NCBI GenBank assembly: GCA_028292625.1
Contig: JAQGLY010000007.1
Location: forward strand, 35,568-99,567
From: Herbaspirillum sp.
GTDB lineage: Bacteria > Pseudomonadota > Gammaproteobacteria > Burkholderiales > Burkholderiaceae_D
Reading direction: 5' to 3'
Length of the DNA: 64,000 nt
The notes beneath the pieces are model-generated. The model made no database searches. It was not told where the DNA came from and saw nothing but the letters and a program-made list of their open reading frames with translations. Position 1 is the first letter of the stretch; each line of letters starts with the position of its first letter. Position numbers and translations under genes: made by a program. This document shows, piece after piece, positions 56,702-64,000 of this stretch.

Positions 56702-57688
56702 TCAGAGGCTGACCATCTGCTCGACGGGCGCTTGCTTCACATGCTCGACATTCGCGATCCCCGCAGGGGTGGCGCTGGCAGTGGTGGTCGTCGCGGCAGC
56801 GACAGTGGCGGGTTTCGACACTGGCTTCGCGGCGGCGGTGAAATACGGAACTTGTTTTCCGTAGGCAACTTCTTTCAGGCGGTTATATTCCGACATGACC
56901 TTGGCGCCATAGCCGCCATCCGATTCATAACCGGCCGCACCGACATAACTCTTCAGACCGGCTTCCACCGAACCGCCGCGCGTTACATATTCTTTCAAAA
57001 TAATAGCGCCCACCTTGATGTTGGCGACCGGATTCAGCGCCGCCTTGACGCCACCAAGCTCTTCAAACTTGTCATGATGCACTTTTGACATGACTTGCAT
57101 CAATCCCTGGGCGCCTACCGGGCTTTCCGCGAACGGATTAAAGCTCGATTCGATGGCCATCACGGCCAGCAGCAGCAGGGGGTCCAGCTTGGTTTCAGTG
57201 GCGGTTTCATAAGCAGCCGACACCAGCATGCCGGCGGCATCGCCAGCGACGCGGTAGCGTTTGGCCAGCCAATTGGTGACCAGTTTCTGTTGCCGTGTAG
57301 TGGTCGCCATCTGCGGGGCCGGTGCGGCCAGCACAGGCGCTGTTGCCACAGTTGCCGCAGTTGTCATCGTCATGGGATTCATCAGGCTGGTCAAGGGCGG
57401 CGGAAGAACCGGCTTGACGGCTTCCCGGACCTGGGCCGTCGGGAAGGCTTCTCCAGCCTCGGCCTGCTCCCCGGCGGTGAACGGCGAGTGCGAGATCACG
57501 CGATCGGCAAAGTCCGGATTGATGAACATCGCGCCCAGGATCGTCAGAGCGGCGATGCCGAGGACGGTCAACACATAATGGCTTGCGGTAAATAAATTTC
57601 TGGCGCCGGCTTTGGACAGGATCCATTTAGCGGGCTGTTGCACCATGTATTCGGCATCCTGAGATGCCTGTATAGCGTGGTTTGACAA
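56702..57688 (-). CDS. Membrane-anchored lytic transglycosylase (SLT family)
   Basis: This enzyme cleaves peptidoglycan glycan strands. I place the start at the TTG at 57688 because GGAGG lies just upstream; the product is 328 residues, and the longer frame to 57826 has no such site. One membrane segment (YVLTVLGIAALTILGAMFI, about 35-53) anchors it with the catalytic domain in the periplasm. The SLT domain (about 165-270) has the catalytic Glu in AIESSFNPFAES and the GAQGLMQVM motif. A Pro/Ala-rich linker precedes the domain and a low-complexity Ala/Thr tail follows it. Confidence 0.85.
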   Translation of the reverse strand: MSNHAIQASQDAEYMVQQPAKWILSKAGARNLFTASHYVLTVLGIAALTILGAMFINPDFADRVISHSPFTAGEQAEAGEAFPTAQVREAVKPVLPPPLTSLMNPMTMTTAATVATAPVLAAPAPQMATTTRQQKLVTNWLAKRYRVAGDAAGMLVSAAYETATETKLDPLLLLAVMAIESSFNPFAESPVGAQGLMQVMSKVHHDKFEELGGVKAALNPVANIKVGAIILKEYVTRGGSVEAGLKSYVGAAGYESDGGYGAKVMSEYNRLKEVAYGKQVPYFTAAAKPVSKPATVAAATTTTASATPAGIANVEHVKQAPVEQMVSL

Positions 57689-58223
57689 TTCAACCTCCAA
57701 TTTATTGTAAAACAGACAACATTTAGCACAAAGAAATCGCCGGGCCTGTCTGACATCACAATTAGATATGCTCGTTGACGCGCGGATACGCTTGCCGTAT
57801 CGCATTGCAACGGGCTTCGGTACCATCCGCCTTTTCGATCGCCCCCTCAGGCGCTATATCGATAACAGACAGTATGATTGGGCCTTGGCGTTTGCCTGAA
57901 ACATTCCCTTAGTGGAATGGACCCGTGTTTTTCTCTTGCCATCCCGTCACCGGGATTATCAAAACGGCAATTGACAAAATATAATCAAAATTAATGAAAC
58001 GTTGACAATTTTCTTGCTTGCCAATAAGTACAAACTTATGGTCGATTGATTCGAAGTGGCGAATTGTAGAAGGCACTTTATATCAGGTCAATAATATTAA
58101 ATTGGATTTCTATAACTTTTGAATCTAATATATGCCGCTTCAAAACGCTGAATATCAATAGAATCAGCCCCTAAATCGTCGGTTTGGCCCCATCAGCCCC
58201 GTTCTGAATACTTACAAAATTTT
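57689..58223. other. AT-rich gap between divergent transglycosylase and ubiD genes
   Basis: I see no gene in these 535 bases. From about 57955 to 58220 the sequence is clearly more AT-rich than the window average. Two TTGACA hexamers occur (57971 and 58002), but neither has a good -10 at 16-18 bases, so I do not call a promoter. The region probably holds the ubiD promoter. Confidence 0.4.
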
Positions 58224-59708
58224 ATGAAATATACTGATTTACGCGATTTTATTTCTCAATTGCAACAAATTGGCGAACTTAAACGCATTGCCGTACCTGT
58301 TTCCCCCTACTTGGAGATGACTGAAATCGCCGATCGCACATTGCGCGCCAGCGGTCCAGCTTTGCTCTTTGAGCAGCCAATCGGAAAAAAAATCCCGGTC
58401 CTTGCAAATCTGTTTGGTACCCCGCGCAGAGTGGCTCTCGGAATGGGAGCAGAAGACGTCGCGGCACTGCGCAACATCGGTCATTTACTGGCGCGCTTGA
58501 AGGAGCCCGAGCCGCCGAAGGACTTCAAGGATGTATTGGGCCTGGGCACGCTGGTCAAATCCCTGTGGGACATGGCGCCGAAAGAGCAGCGCTCGGCGCC
58601 GTGCCAGGACATCGTATGGGAAGCCAACGACGTCGATCTGGGCCGCCTGCCGATCCAGCACTGCTGGCCGGGCGATGCCGCGCCGCTGATTACCTGGGGT
58701 TTGGTGATTACCCGCGGGCCGCATAAGAAGCGGCAGAATCTCGGCATTTATCGGCAACAGGTCATCGGCCGCAACAAAGTCATCATGCGTTGGCTCGCCC
58801 ATCGCGGCGGAGCGCTGGACTTCCGCGAACATTGCCTTGCCCATCCCGGCCAGCCGTATCCGGTTGCGGTCGCGCTGGGCGCCGATCCTGCGACGATGCT
58901 CGGCGCCGTCACGCCGGTGCCGGATACGCTGTCCGAATATCAGTTCGCCGGATTGCTGCGCGGCAGCCGCACTCACCTGGTGAAGGCGATCGGCAGCGAA
59001 CTGCGGGTGCCGGCGTCGGCCGAAATCGTGCTCGAAGGGCATATCTACCCGGACGACAAGCATGCCAGCGGCTATGAACATGCGATGGAAGGACCGTTCG
59101 GCGACCATACCGGTTATTACAATGAGCAGGATGCGTTTCCGGTATTCACCATCGACCGCATCACCATGCGGCGCGACCCTATCTATCATTCGACCTACAC
59201 CGGCAAACCGCCCGATGAGCCGGCGGTGCTCGGCGTGGCGCTCAATGAAGTGTTTATCCCTCTGTTGCAAAAGCAATTCGCCGAAATCGTCGATTTCTAT
59301 CTGCCGCCGGAAGCCTGCAGCTATCGCATGGCGATCGTGAAAATGAAAAAGTCCTACGCCGGTCACGCCAAGCGCGTGATGTTCGGCGTCTGGAGTTATT
59401 TGCGTCAGTTCATGTATACGAAGTTCATCGTGGTGGTCGACGAAGATATCGACATTCGCGACTGGAAGGAAGTCATCTGGGCCATTACGACGCGTGTCGA
59501 TCCGGTACGCGATACGGTGATGGTCGACAACACGCCGATCGACTATCTGGACTTCGCTTCGCCGGTCAGCGGACTCGGCAGCAAGATGGGAATAGACGCG
59601 ACCAACAAGTGGCCGGGCGAAACCGGTCGGGAGTGGGGCCGTACGATTACCATGAGCGACGATGTGAAAAAGCGGGTCGACAGCATCTGGAGCGATCTGG
59701 GCCTTTGA
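58224..59708 (+). CDS. ubiD: 4-hydroxy-3-polyprenylbenzoate decarboxylase UbiD
   Basis: This prenylated-FMN-dependent decarboxylase of ubiquinone biosynthesis requires UbiX to make the cofactor. The 494-residue product matches E. coli UbiD in length (497). It starts [22 protein letters not shown]. Conserved segments include [22 protein letters not shown], the catalytic [13 protein letters not shown] and the C-terminal [18 protein letters not shown]. It is monocistronic with the 4.5S RNA gene directly downstream. Confidence 0.96.
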   Translation: MKYTDLRDFISQLQQIGELKRIAVPVSPYLEMTEIADRTLRASGPALLFEQPIGKKIPVLANLFGTPRRVALGMGAEDVAALRNIGHLLARLKEPEPPKDFKDVLGLGTLVKSLWDMAPKEQRSAPCQDIVWEANDVDLGRLPIQHCWPGDAAPLITWGLVITRGPHKKRQNLGIYRQQVIGRNKVIMRWLAHRGGALDFREHCLAHPGQPYPVAVALGADPATMLGAVTPVPDTLSEYQFAGLLRGSRTHLVKAIGSELRVPASAEIVLEGHIYPDDKHASGYEHAMEGPFGDHTGYYNEQDAFPVFTIDRITMRRDPIYHSTYTGKPPDEPAVLGVALNEVFIPLLQKQFAEIVDFYLPPEACSYRMAIVKMKKSYAGHAKRVMFGVWSYLRQFMYTKFIVVVDEDIDIRDWKEVIWAITTRVDPVRDTVMVDNTPIDYLDFASPVSGLGSKMGIDATNKWPGETGREWGRTITMSDDVKKRVDSIWSDLGL

Positions 59709-59754
59709 TCGTAAACCGCGTGCCATGGGCCGGTTCTGAGGTACAATTCGTACT

Positions 59755-59850
59755 GGCGGGCCCCTGCGCATTGCGGCATGGTTAATCTGGTCAGGTCGGG
59801 AACGAAGCAGCCACAGCTATTCCCCGCAAGTGCCGCAGACAAGGCTCGCC
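59755..59850 (+). ncRNA. ffs: 4.5S RNA, the bacterial signal recognition particle RNA
   Basis: This is the RNA component of SRP that binds Ffh and directs membrane proteins to FtsY. The apical domain is clear: GGTCAGGTCGGGAACGAAGC with AGCC following. The ends pair (GGCGGGCC at 59755 with GGCTCGCC ending at 59850), giving a single long hairpin of about 96 bases. A TACAAT element at 59742-59747 stands at the right distance for its own promoter. Confidence 0.93.
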
Positions 59851-60066
59851 TCTTCTTTCGTTATCCCTCTTGAAGGCACTATATATAAGGGGGAACGCCG
59901 CCGCCGGCTTTCTGCGCTGCCCCTTCCTGCTGGCAGATCGATCTGCCCGCGCCCAGCAGTGTCGCCACACCGATCATCGCAAAAATTGCCGCAACGCCAT
60001 GCACCGGATGCACCGGCAGCCGAACGGGACGGCGTAGAATGCAACGATTTTTTTAGGATGCGCTGT

Positions 60067-60285
60067 ATGACCCCATCGGATCGGAAACCGGAAGAACCGC
60101 GGAAAACCTCGTTCCTGGCGACGCTCGCCGCCGTATTCTGGTCGTTTGTCGGCTTGCGCCGGAGCAAGGATTACGAAAAGGACGTGACCGGACTCAATCC
60201 GGTCTATGTCGTGATTGCAGGTTTGCTGGGAGTGGCCATTTTCGTCGGCGTGCTGATCGCCGTGGTCAAGATGGTCGTGCCTTGA
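60067..60285 (+). CDS. DUF2970 family small membrane protein
   Basis: The 72-residue protein has a charged N-terminus (MTPSDRKPEEPRKTSFLATL), a motif VFWSFVGLRRSKDYEKD, and one C-terminal membrane segment (VYVVIAGLLGVAIFVGVLIAVV). This is the DUF2970 pattern of betaproteobacteria and gammaproteobacteria; function unknown. The ATG at 60067 is chosen for the AGGA 8 bases upstream. The open frame extends back to 59830, into the 4.5S gene, without support. Confidence 0.82.
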   Translation: MTPSDRKPEEPRKTSFLATLAAVFWSFVGLRRSKDYEKDVTGLNPVYVVIAGLLGVAIFVGVLIAVVKMVVP

Positions 60286-60312
60286 ATCGGCTTAATGCGG
60301 ACCATCGAAAAC

Positions 60313-60816
60313 TTATTTTTTGCGTGAAAATTTCTCGCTCAGCTGCGCCAGTTTTTCCGCATGAATGCGGGCGGCGTCGGCGGCCGCTTTTTGCGCTTTG
60401 CGTTGTTCCGCGTCTTTCTTGAATCGCTCGCGCAGGATCTCGGAAGCATGCTTGCGGTGCATATCGGTAACTTCTTCCCCTTGCTTGCCCGTCAGATCGA
60501 AGCGATGCGTGGCTTTTTCCATGGTCCGCAGATAACGCAGCGAATTGGTATGGATCCCCAGAGCGATACGCAGCACCTTGCGGCTGACTTGCGGCTGCTC
60601 GGCGATCAACTGCTTGTCGATGCCGATGGACAGCGGCAGACAGTCGCGGAACGCGGGAAATTGCGTTTGCAGCTGCTTGAGCAACGCGCGGGCCAATTGC
60701 GCCGGTGTTTCCCCTTGATTTGCAGCAGGCGCCGCCGCGGTCGATGCGGTTTCCGGCGCGTCGGCGGGTGCCGGCTGGGAAAACGGCACATTACTGCTTG
60801 AATTCGGTTTGGTCAT
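60313..60816 (-). CDS. ProQ/FinO-family RNA chaperone
   Basis: This RNA-binding protein is predicted to act in small-RNA regulation and mRNA stability. The start MTKPNSSSNV at 60816 gives 167 residues; an ATG at 60885 is possible, but neither has a good ribosome binding site. The FinO domain covers about 38-130 (LARALLKQLQTQFPAFRDCLPLSIGIDKQLI; ALGIHTNSLRYLRTMEKATHRFDLTG). A Lys/Ala-rich helical tail follows. It is convergent with the DUF2970 gene. Confidence 0.88.
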   Translation of the reverse strand: MTKPNSSSNVPFSQPAPADAPETASTAAAPAANQGETPAQLARALLKQLQTQFPAFRDCLPLSIGIDKQLIAEQPQVSRKVLRIALGIHTNSLRYLRTMEKATHRFDLTGKQGEEVTDMHRKHASEILRERFKKDAEQRKAQKAAADAARIHAEKLAQLSEKFSRKK

Positions 60817-60915
60817 CGACGGAGCGTTTATATTTTGGATGCGGGAGCATAGCACGGTCTGTGCGGAAATTGGCGTATTCGGCATAGAGCGGGCAGCGAT
60901 GGCGCCGCAGCGGTT

Positions 60916-61317
60916 TTATCGATATTTTCTGATGTGAAAATCATGGTTGAGAATCAGTCGCGTGCTGCCGATCAGACTGTTCAATCCGAAAATAAGTTGC
61001 GTCAATACCTCGGCCGGCAAAGCCCATATTTGTCCGGGCGGCGGCGCATGCCCGGTCGCGGCCGACAGCAGCGGGGCGACCCAATCGGCTTCGGGCGTGA
61101 CGTCCAGCAGGATATCGCCCTCCCCGGTGGTATGCAGGAAGATGGCGTCGCCCTCGCTCAGATAAAAACAAATGCCGTAGCCGCCGGCTCTCGGATCGAT
61201 GGCGGCCGACTGCAGATCGCGGTTGTAGTTGGCGATCCAGGCCTCCACTTCATAGGTATCGGCCAGGACGATCCAGGGGCGTTGCGGGAATTTCGGTTTT
61301 ATTTCAGAAAGGTCCAT
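60916..61317 (-). CDS. Conserved hypothetical protein
   Basis: The 133-residue product from MDLSEIKPKFPQRPWIVLAD looks like a soluble protein with no signal or membrane segment and no motif I recognise. The frame is open to 61464; the upstream part is Arg-rich and overlaps the divergent gene's leader, so I use 61317. It lies 99 bases upstream of proQ in the same direction, so the two may be co-transcribed. Confidence 0.65.
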   Translation of the reverse strand: MDLSEIKPKFPQRPWIVLADTYEVEAWIANYNRDLQSAAIDPRAGGYGICFYLSEGDAIFLHTTGEGDILLDVTPEADWVAPLLSAATGHAPPPGQIWALPAEVLTQLIFGLNSLIGSTRLILNHDFHIRKYR

Positions 61318-61438
61318 GGGTGTTATCGATGCCTGTGAACGATGCGTGCGGCGCATTGTCCCACGCCGCCGTGCCGCCGGCGTAAAAACGTTATCATGGC
61401 GGCGCCACCTTCCAAATCCGATTGGGGAACGATAGATC

Positions 61439-62065
61439 ATGTTTCTGGACTTTTCAACGCTCAACGCACGCGACGCCTATCTGTGGATGTCGTCGACGAT
61501 CACGCCGCGCCCGGTAGCCTGGGTCTCGTCCCTGTCGGAGCAGGGCGTCGCCAATCTGGCGCCGTTCAGCTTTTTCCAGATGATTACCGGATCGCCGCCG
61601 ACGCTGATGATTTCGCCTATCGTGCAAACCGACAACGGCAAAAAAGATACCGCGCGCAATATCGAGCAGTCCGGCGAATTTGTCGTCAATCTGGTCCCGT
61701 ACGCCATGCGCAATATCATGAACGAGACTTCGTTCAGCTACGATGGCCAGACCAGCGAATTCGATGCCTGCGGCGTCGAGCGCTCTCCCTCCGAGCTGGT
61801 CAGGCCGCCGCGCGTTGCCGGCGTGCCGGTCAGTTTCGAATGCCGGCTGGCCAGTTTCACTCCCTATCCCGCCGACAAACCGTCCTGTTACGTCATTTTC
61901 GGCGAAGTGGTGGCGGCGCATATCGATGAGGCTGTTTTGACTGAAAAAGGCCGCGTCGATCCGGTCCGGCTGGATTTGCTGTCGCGCATGGGGGGAAACT
62001 GGTACGGGCGCACCAGCGGGGACGAGAATTTCGAATTGGCCAGGCCGGAAGGCTGGCAAAAATAA
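61439..62065 (+). CDS. Flavin reductase-like, FMN-binding split-barrel protein
   Basis: The 208-residue protein has the flavin reductase domain (TPRPVAWVSSLSEQGVANLAPFSFFQMIT near residues 22-50; FVVNLVPYAM; CRLASFTPYPADKPSCYVIFGEVVAAHID). It may reduce flavin with NAD(P)H or bind FMN as part of another reaction. It stands alone, divergent from the hypothetical gene and convergent with the exonuclease gene. Confidence 0.9.
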   Translation: MFLDFSTLNARDAYLWMSSTITPRPVAWVSSLSEQGVANLAPFSFFQMITGSPPTLMISPIVQTDNGKKDTARNIEQSGEFVVNLVPYAMRNIMNETSFSYDGQTSEFDACGVERSPSELVRPPRVAGVPVSFECRLASFTPYPADKPSCYVIFGEVVAAHIDEAVLTEKGRVDPVRLDLLSRMGGNWYGRTSGDENFELARPEGWQK

Positions 62066-62087
62066 GCAAGCGCGGCTTACCCTGCGC

Positions 62088-62705
62088 TTATCGCGTATTT
62101 TGCTCGCGCCATTTGCGGTAAATGCGCAAGGCCACATGCGCGTCGTCCGCCGCGTACAGCATTTGCCGTTCGGTCAGTTGCGGCACAGCCCAGTTGGTGG
62201 TCGAGGTCTTTTTCGATTTTTGCAGATGCATGCCGAAAAACTGCGCCACCGCGGTTTTTGCGCCAATGTCGTTGTGTCTTCCGTTGCGCAGCGCTACCGA
62301 TAAATCCAGCACGTTTTGCGTGTCTATGCCCATTTTTCCGCGCAGGCGTTTGAGATCGTCGCTGAGACCGAAGCCGACTTTCAAAATGTGCGTAGCGCCC
62401 AGAACCGCTTCGGCCGCCTTTTGATTGAAATCGCTGCCCACCGGAAACAGATACGCCGCATCGTCGGTCGCCAGTTGGATCAAATGAGGACCGCGCGATT
62501 GTTCGCCCTTGACGAAAGTGGGTTTGGATTCGGTGTCGAAGCCCAGGACATCGGCGCGCAGCAATACCGCCAGCGCCTGCTCGGCTTGTTGCTCTGTCGC
62601 AATCAAATGTACGTCGGCCAGGGCGATGCCGTTATAGGGCGGCAATTCCGGCGTTGGGCCTTTGGCGATTGTCTTATCGCCGGACGGGAGTCGCTGCAGC
62701 GTCAT
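62088..62705 (-). CDS. 3'-5' exonuclease, RNase D-like (DEDDy)
   Basis: The 205-residue protein has only the exonuclease domain and no HRDC domain, so it is not full RNase D. ExoI is FDTES (about 56-60). ExoII is GFGLSDDLKRL. ExoIII is YAADDAHVAL (Tyr and Asp). It probably trims RNA or DNA 3' ends. The preceding 260 bases up to psd have no other gene. Confidence 0.9.
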   Translation of the reverse strand: MTLQRLPSGDKTIAKGPTPELPPYNGIALADVHLIATEQQAEQALAVLLRADVLGFDTESKPTFVKGEQSRGPHLIQLATDDAAYLFPVGSDFNQKAAEAVLGATHILKVGFGLSDDLKRLRGKMGIDTQNVLDLSVALRNGRHNDIGAKTAVAQFFGMHLQKSKKTSTTNWAVPQLTERQMLYAADDAHVALRIYRKWREQNTR

Positions 62706-62965
62706 GGGAGGGGAGCGGGCAATGGAATAAGGTCATGATGATAGCCGGTATCGCGAAGTTTGCCCGCCAAAGTCTTCCCGCCGGTGTAAGCGCCTGTATT
62801 TGGAAAGCTGGATGAGATTTATCTTAAAGGCAATTCTGTTCCTTGATTTTTCTGTTTGCTGCGTTTCCATGCGCGCTTCCATTCTCGCCATTCTATTTTC
62901 CTGCACCGTATAATGCGGCTTTTCGCTTTTAGCGCCCGTCACGCCACTTACAGGAAATCCCGACC

Positions 62966-63805
62966 GTGTATCGCCGCCTCGCCGTTGCCCCTCAATATCT
63001 GTTTCCCAAGCTGCCGATGACGGTATTCGCCGGTCTGGTCGCGAACGCGGAAGCCGGTGGCATGACGACCGGCATCATCCGCTGGTTCATCGGCCATTAC
63101 GGCGTCGACATGATGGAAGCCGAAAACCCCGATATCCGCAGCTACCCCTCGTTCAATGCCTTTTTTACGCGCGCTTTACGCGCCGGCGTGCGGCCGCTGT
63201 CGCCGGCGCCGTTCGTCTGTCCGGTCGATGGCGCCATCAGTCAGTTCGGGTCGATCGAATCGGATCAGATTTTTCAGGCGAAGGGCCATCGCTACTCCAC
63301 CACCGCGCTGGTCGGCGGTGACCGTGCGCTGGCGGCGCAGTTCGAGCACGGCACTTTCGCCACACTGTATTTAAGCCCCAAGGATTATCACCGCATCCAC
63401 ATGCCGTGCGACGGCAGATTGACACGCATGATTTATGTGCCGGGCGAGTTGTTCTCGGTCAATCCGACTACCGCGCGCGGCGTGCCGGGGCTGTTCGCCC
63501 GCAATGAACGCGTGGTCTGCGTGTTCGAATCCGCGCACGGGCCGTTCGTGCTGACGCTGGTGGGGGCCACCATCGTCGGCAGCATGTCCACCGTTTGGCA
63601 TGGCGTGGTCAATCCGCCGCGGCACGGCAAGATATGCGATTGGCGTTACGAAGATAAACGCATCGAACTGAAAAAGGGCGAGGAAATGGGACGCTTTTTA
63701 TTGGGTTCCACCGTCGTGATGCTGTTTCCGCAAGGCGTTCTGTCCTTCAACCCGGAATGGGCGCCCGGACGCGCGGTACGGCTGGGAGAGACGATGGCAG
63801 GCTGA
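62966..63805 (+). CDS. psd: Phosphatidylserine decarboxylase proenzyme
   Basis: This enzyme makes phosphatidylethanolamine at the inner membrane. The start is a GTG at 62966 after AGGAAA; the product is 279 residues. The self-cleavage motif LGST (RFLLGSTVVMLFP, about 243-255) generates the pyruvoyl group. The Asp and His of the catalytic triad are in CPVDGAISQFG and YHRIHMPCDG. A membrane-associated helix is near the N-terminus. Confidence 0.95.
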   Translation: MYRRLAVAPQYLFPKLPMTVFAGLVANAEAGGMTTGIIRWFIGHYGVDMMEAENPDIRSYPSFNAFFTRALRAGVRPLSPAPFVCPVDGAISQFGSIESDQIFQAKGHRYSTTALVGGDRALAAQFEHGTFATLYLSPKDYHRIHMPCDGRLTRMIYVPGELFSVNPTTARGVPGLFARNERVVCVFESAHGPFVLTLVGATIVGSMSTVWHGVVNPPRHGKICDWRYEDKRIELKKGEEMGRFLLGSTVVMLFPQGVLSFNPEWAPGRAVRLGETMAG

Positions 63806-63855
63806 TTGCGGCCTGCCATCGGATTGCGAATTACGGCCGCTCAGGACGGCGCGTT

Positions 63856-64000
63856 TCAGAACGTTTTAGCTAGAGAAACCACTACGCCGCTGCGCCCCAG
63901 GTTCTTGCCGTCAGGCGACACATAAGCGCCCGTGGCGGCGTCCGTAGAGACCCATGCGATACCTGCGGTAATGCCGGCCAGATTCTCGAACGTTTTGCTG
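63856..64000 (-). CDS. Putative outer-membrane protein, C-terminal fragment (cut by window edge)
   Basis: The minus strand is open from the window edge to a TGA at 63856-63858 and encodes about 47 residues ending GVVVSLAKTF. The pattern is two beta strands (NLAGITAGIAWVSTD; SGVVVSLAKTF) joined by a turn with PDGKNLG and a C-terminal Phe. This is typical of the last strands of outer-membrane barrels recognised by BamA, perhaps of the TorF/porin-like group. It is convergent with psd. Confidence 0.65.
   Translation of the reverse strand, partial: SKTFENLAGITAGIAWVSTDAATGAYVSPDGKNLGRSGVVVSLAKTF

Noticed and set aside
57971..58030. TTGACA hexamers as ubiD promoters
   Set aside because: TTGACA at 57971 has no -10 at proper spacing. 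TTGACA at 58002 is followed by TAAGTA at 18 bases or less, which is too weak to call.

Overview
This window reads as chromosomal DNA of a betaproteobacterium in the Burkholderiales, most like Oxalobacteraceae (Collimonas/Herminiimonas-type). The grounds are high GC with GC-rich third codon positions, an RpoD with a very long Lys/Ala-rich N-terminus, a housekeeping gene order seen in that order (dnaG-rpoD-tRNA; scpB-rluB; rimP-nusA-infB-rbfA-truB; ribB-ribH-nusB-aminotransferase), an Oxalobacter-type oxalyl-CoA decarboxylase, and an intracellular PHB depolymerase. Placement is inference from gene content only.

Layout. 1-4.3 kb: end of dnaG, rpoD and a CAU-anticodon tRNA. 4.7-6.5 kb: a solitary oxalyl-CoA decarboxylase with its own terminator. 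6.6-11.4 kb: a small locus that looks like a sigma-54 regulon. A GAF/AAA+/Fis enhancer-binding protein is divergent from phaZ, and two nearby genes (an LRAT-fold protein and a 71-residue unknown) also have -24/-12 promoters. Two diverged copies of one promoter/enhancer segment lie in this locus. 11.5-19.2 kb: a MocR-type regulator divergent from a complete seven-gene Nit1C cluster (nitBCDEFGH type: nitrilase, unusual radical SAM protein, GNAT, AIR-synthase-like protein, flavoprotein and two small proteins), with palindromic operators and a sigma-54-like promoter between them. 19.5-26.5 kb: rhlE, gluQ, a glycerophosphodiesterase, alaS, a Nudix hydrolase and a TusA-like protein. 27-38.9 kb: scpB-rluB, then rimP-nusA-infB-rbfA-truB behind a structured leader, then typA.

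39-49.4 kb is a second accessory region. Nine tightly packed minus-strand genes encode a PotABC-type importer, two different metal-dependent amidohydrolases, a complete polar-amino-acid-type ABC importer and an FCD GntR regulator. A Tat-type solute-binding protein gene is divergent and sits behind a perfect-consensus sigma-54 promoter. Together they suggest nitrogen-controlled uptake and hydrolysis of an unidentified nitrogenous compound. A candidate small RNA with three anti-Shine-Dalgarno motifs lies just before this region (39.0 kb).

49.5-52 kb is a decayed patch of small genes, including a frameshifted gene and a hicAB pair whose hicA carries a one-base frameshift. 52.1-64 kb returns to housekeeping: dusA, ribB (degenerate RibA half), ribH, nusB, an aminotransferase, a lytic transglycosylase, ubiD, the 4.5S RNA gene, a ProQ/FinO protein, an RNase D-like exonuclease, psd, and the C-terminal end of a putative outer-membrane protein cut by the window edge.

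The most novel material is the sigma-54 locus at 6.6-9.4 kb, its possible link to the adjacent Nit1C operon, and the dual-amidohydrolase operon at 39-49 kb.
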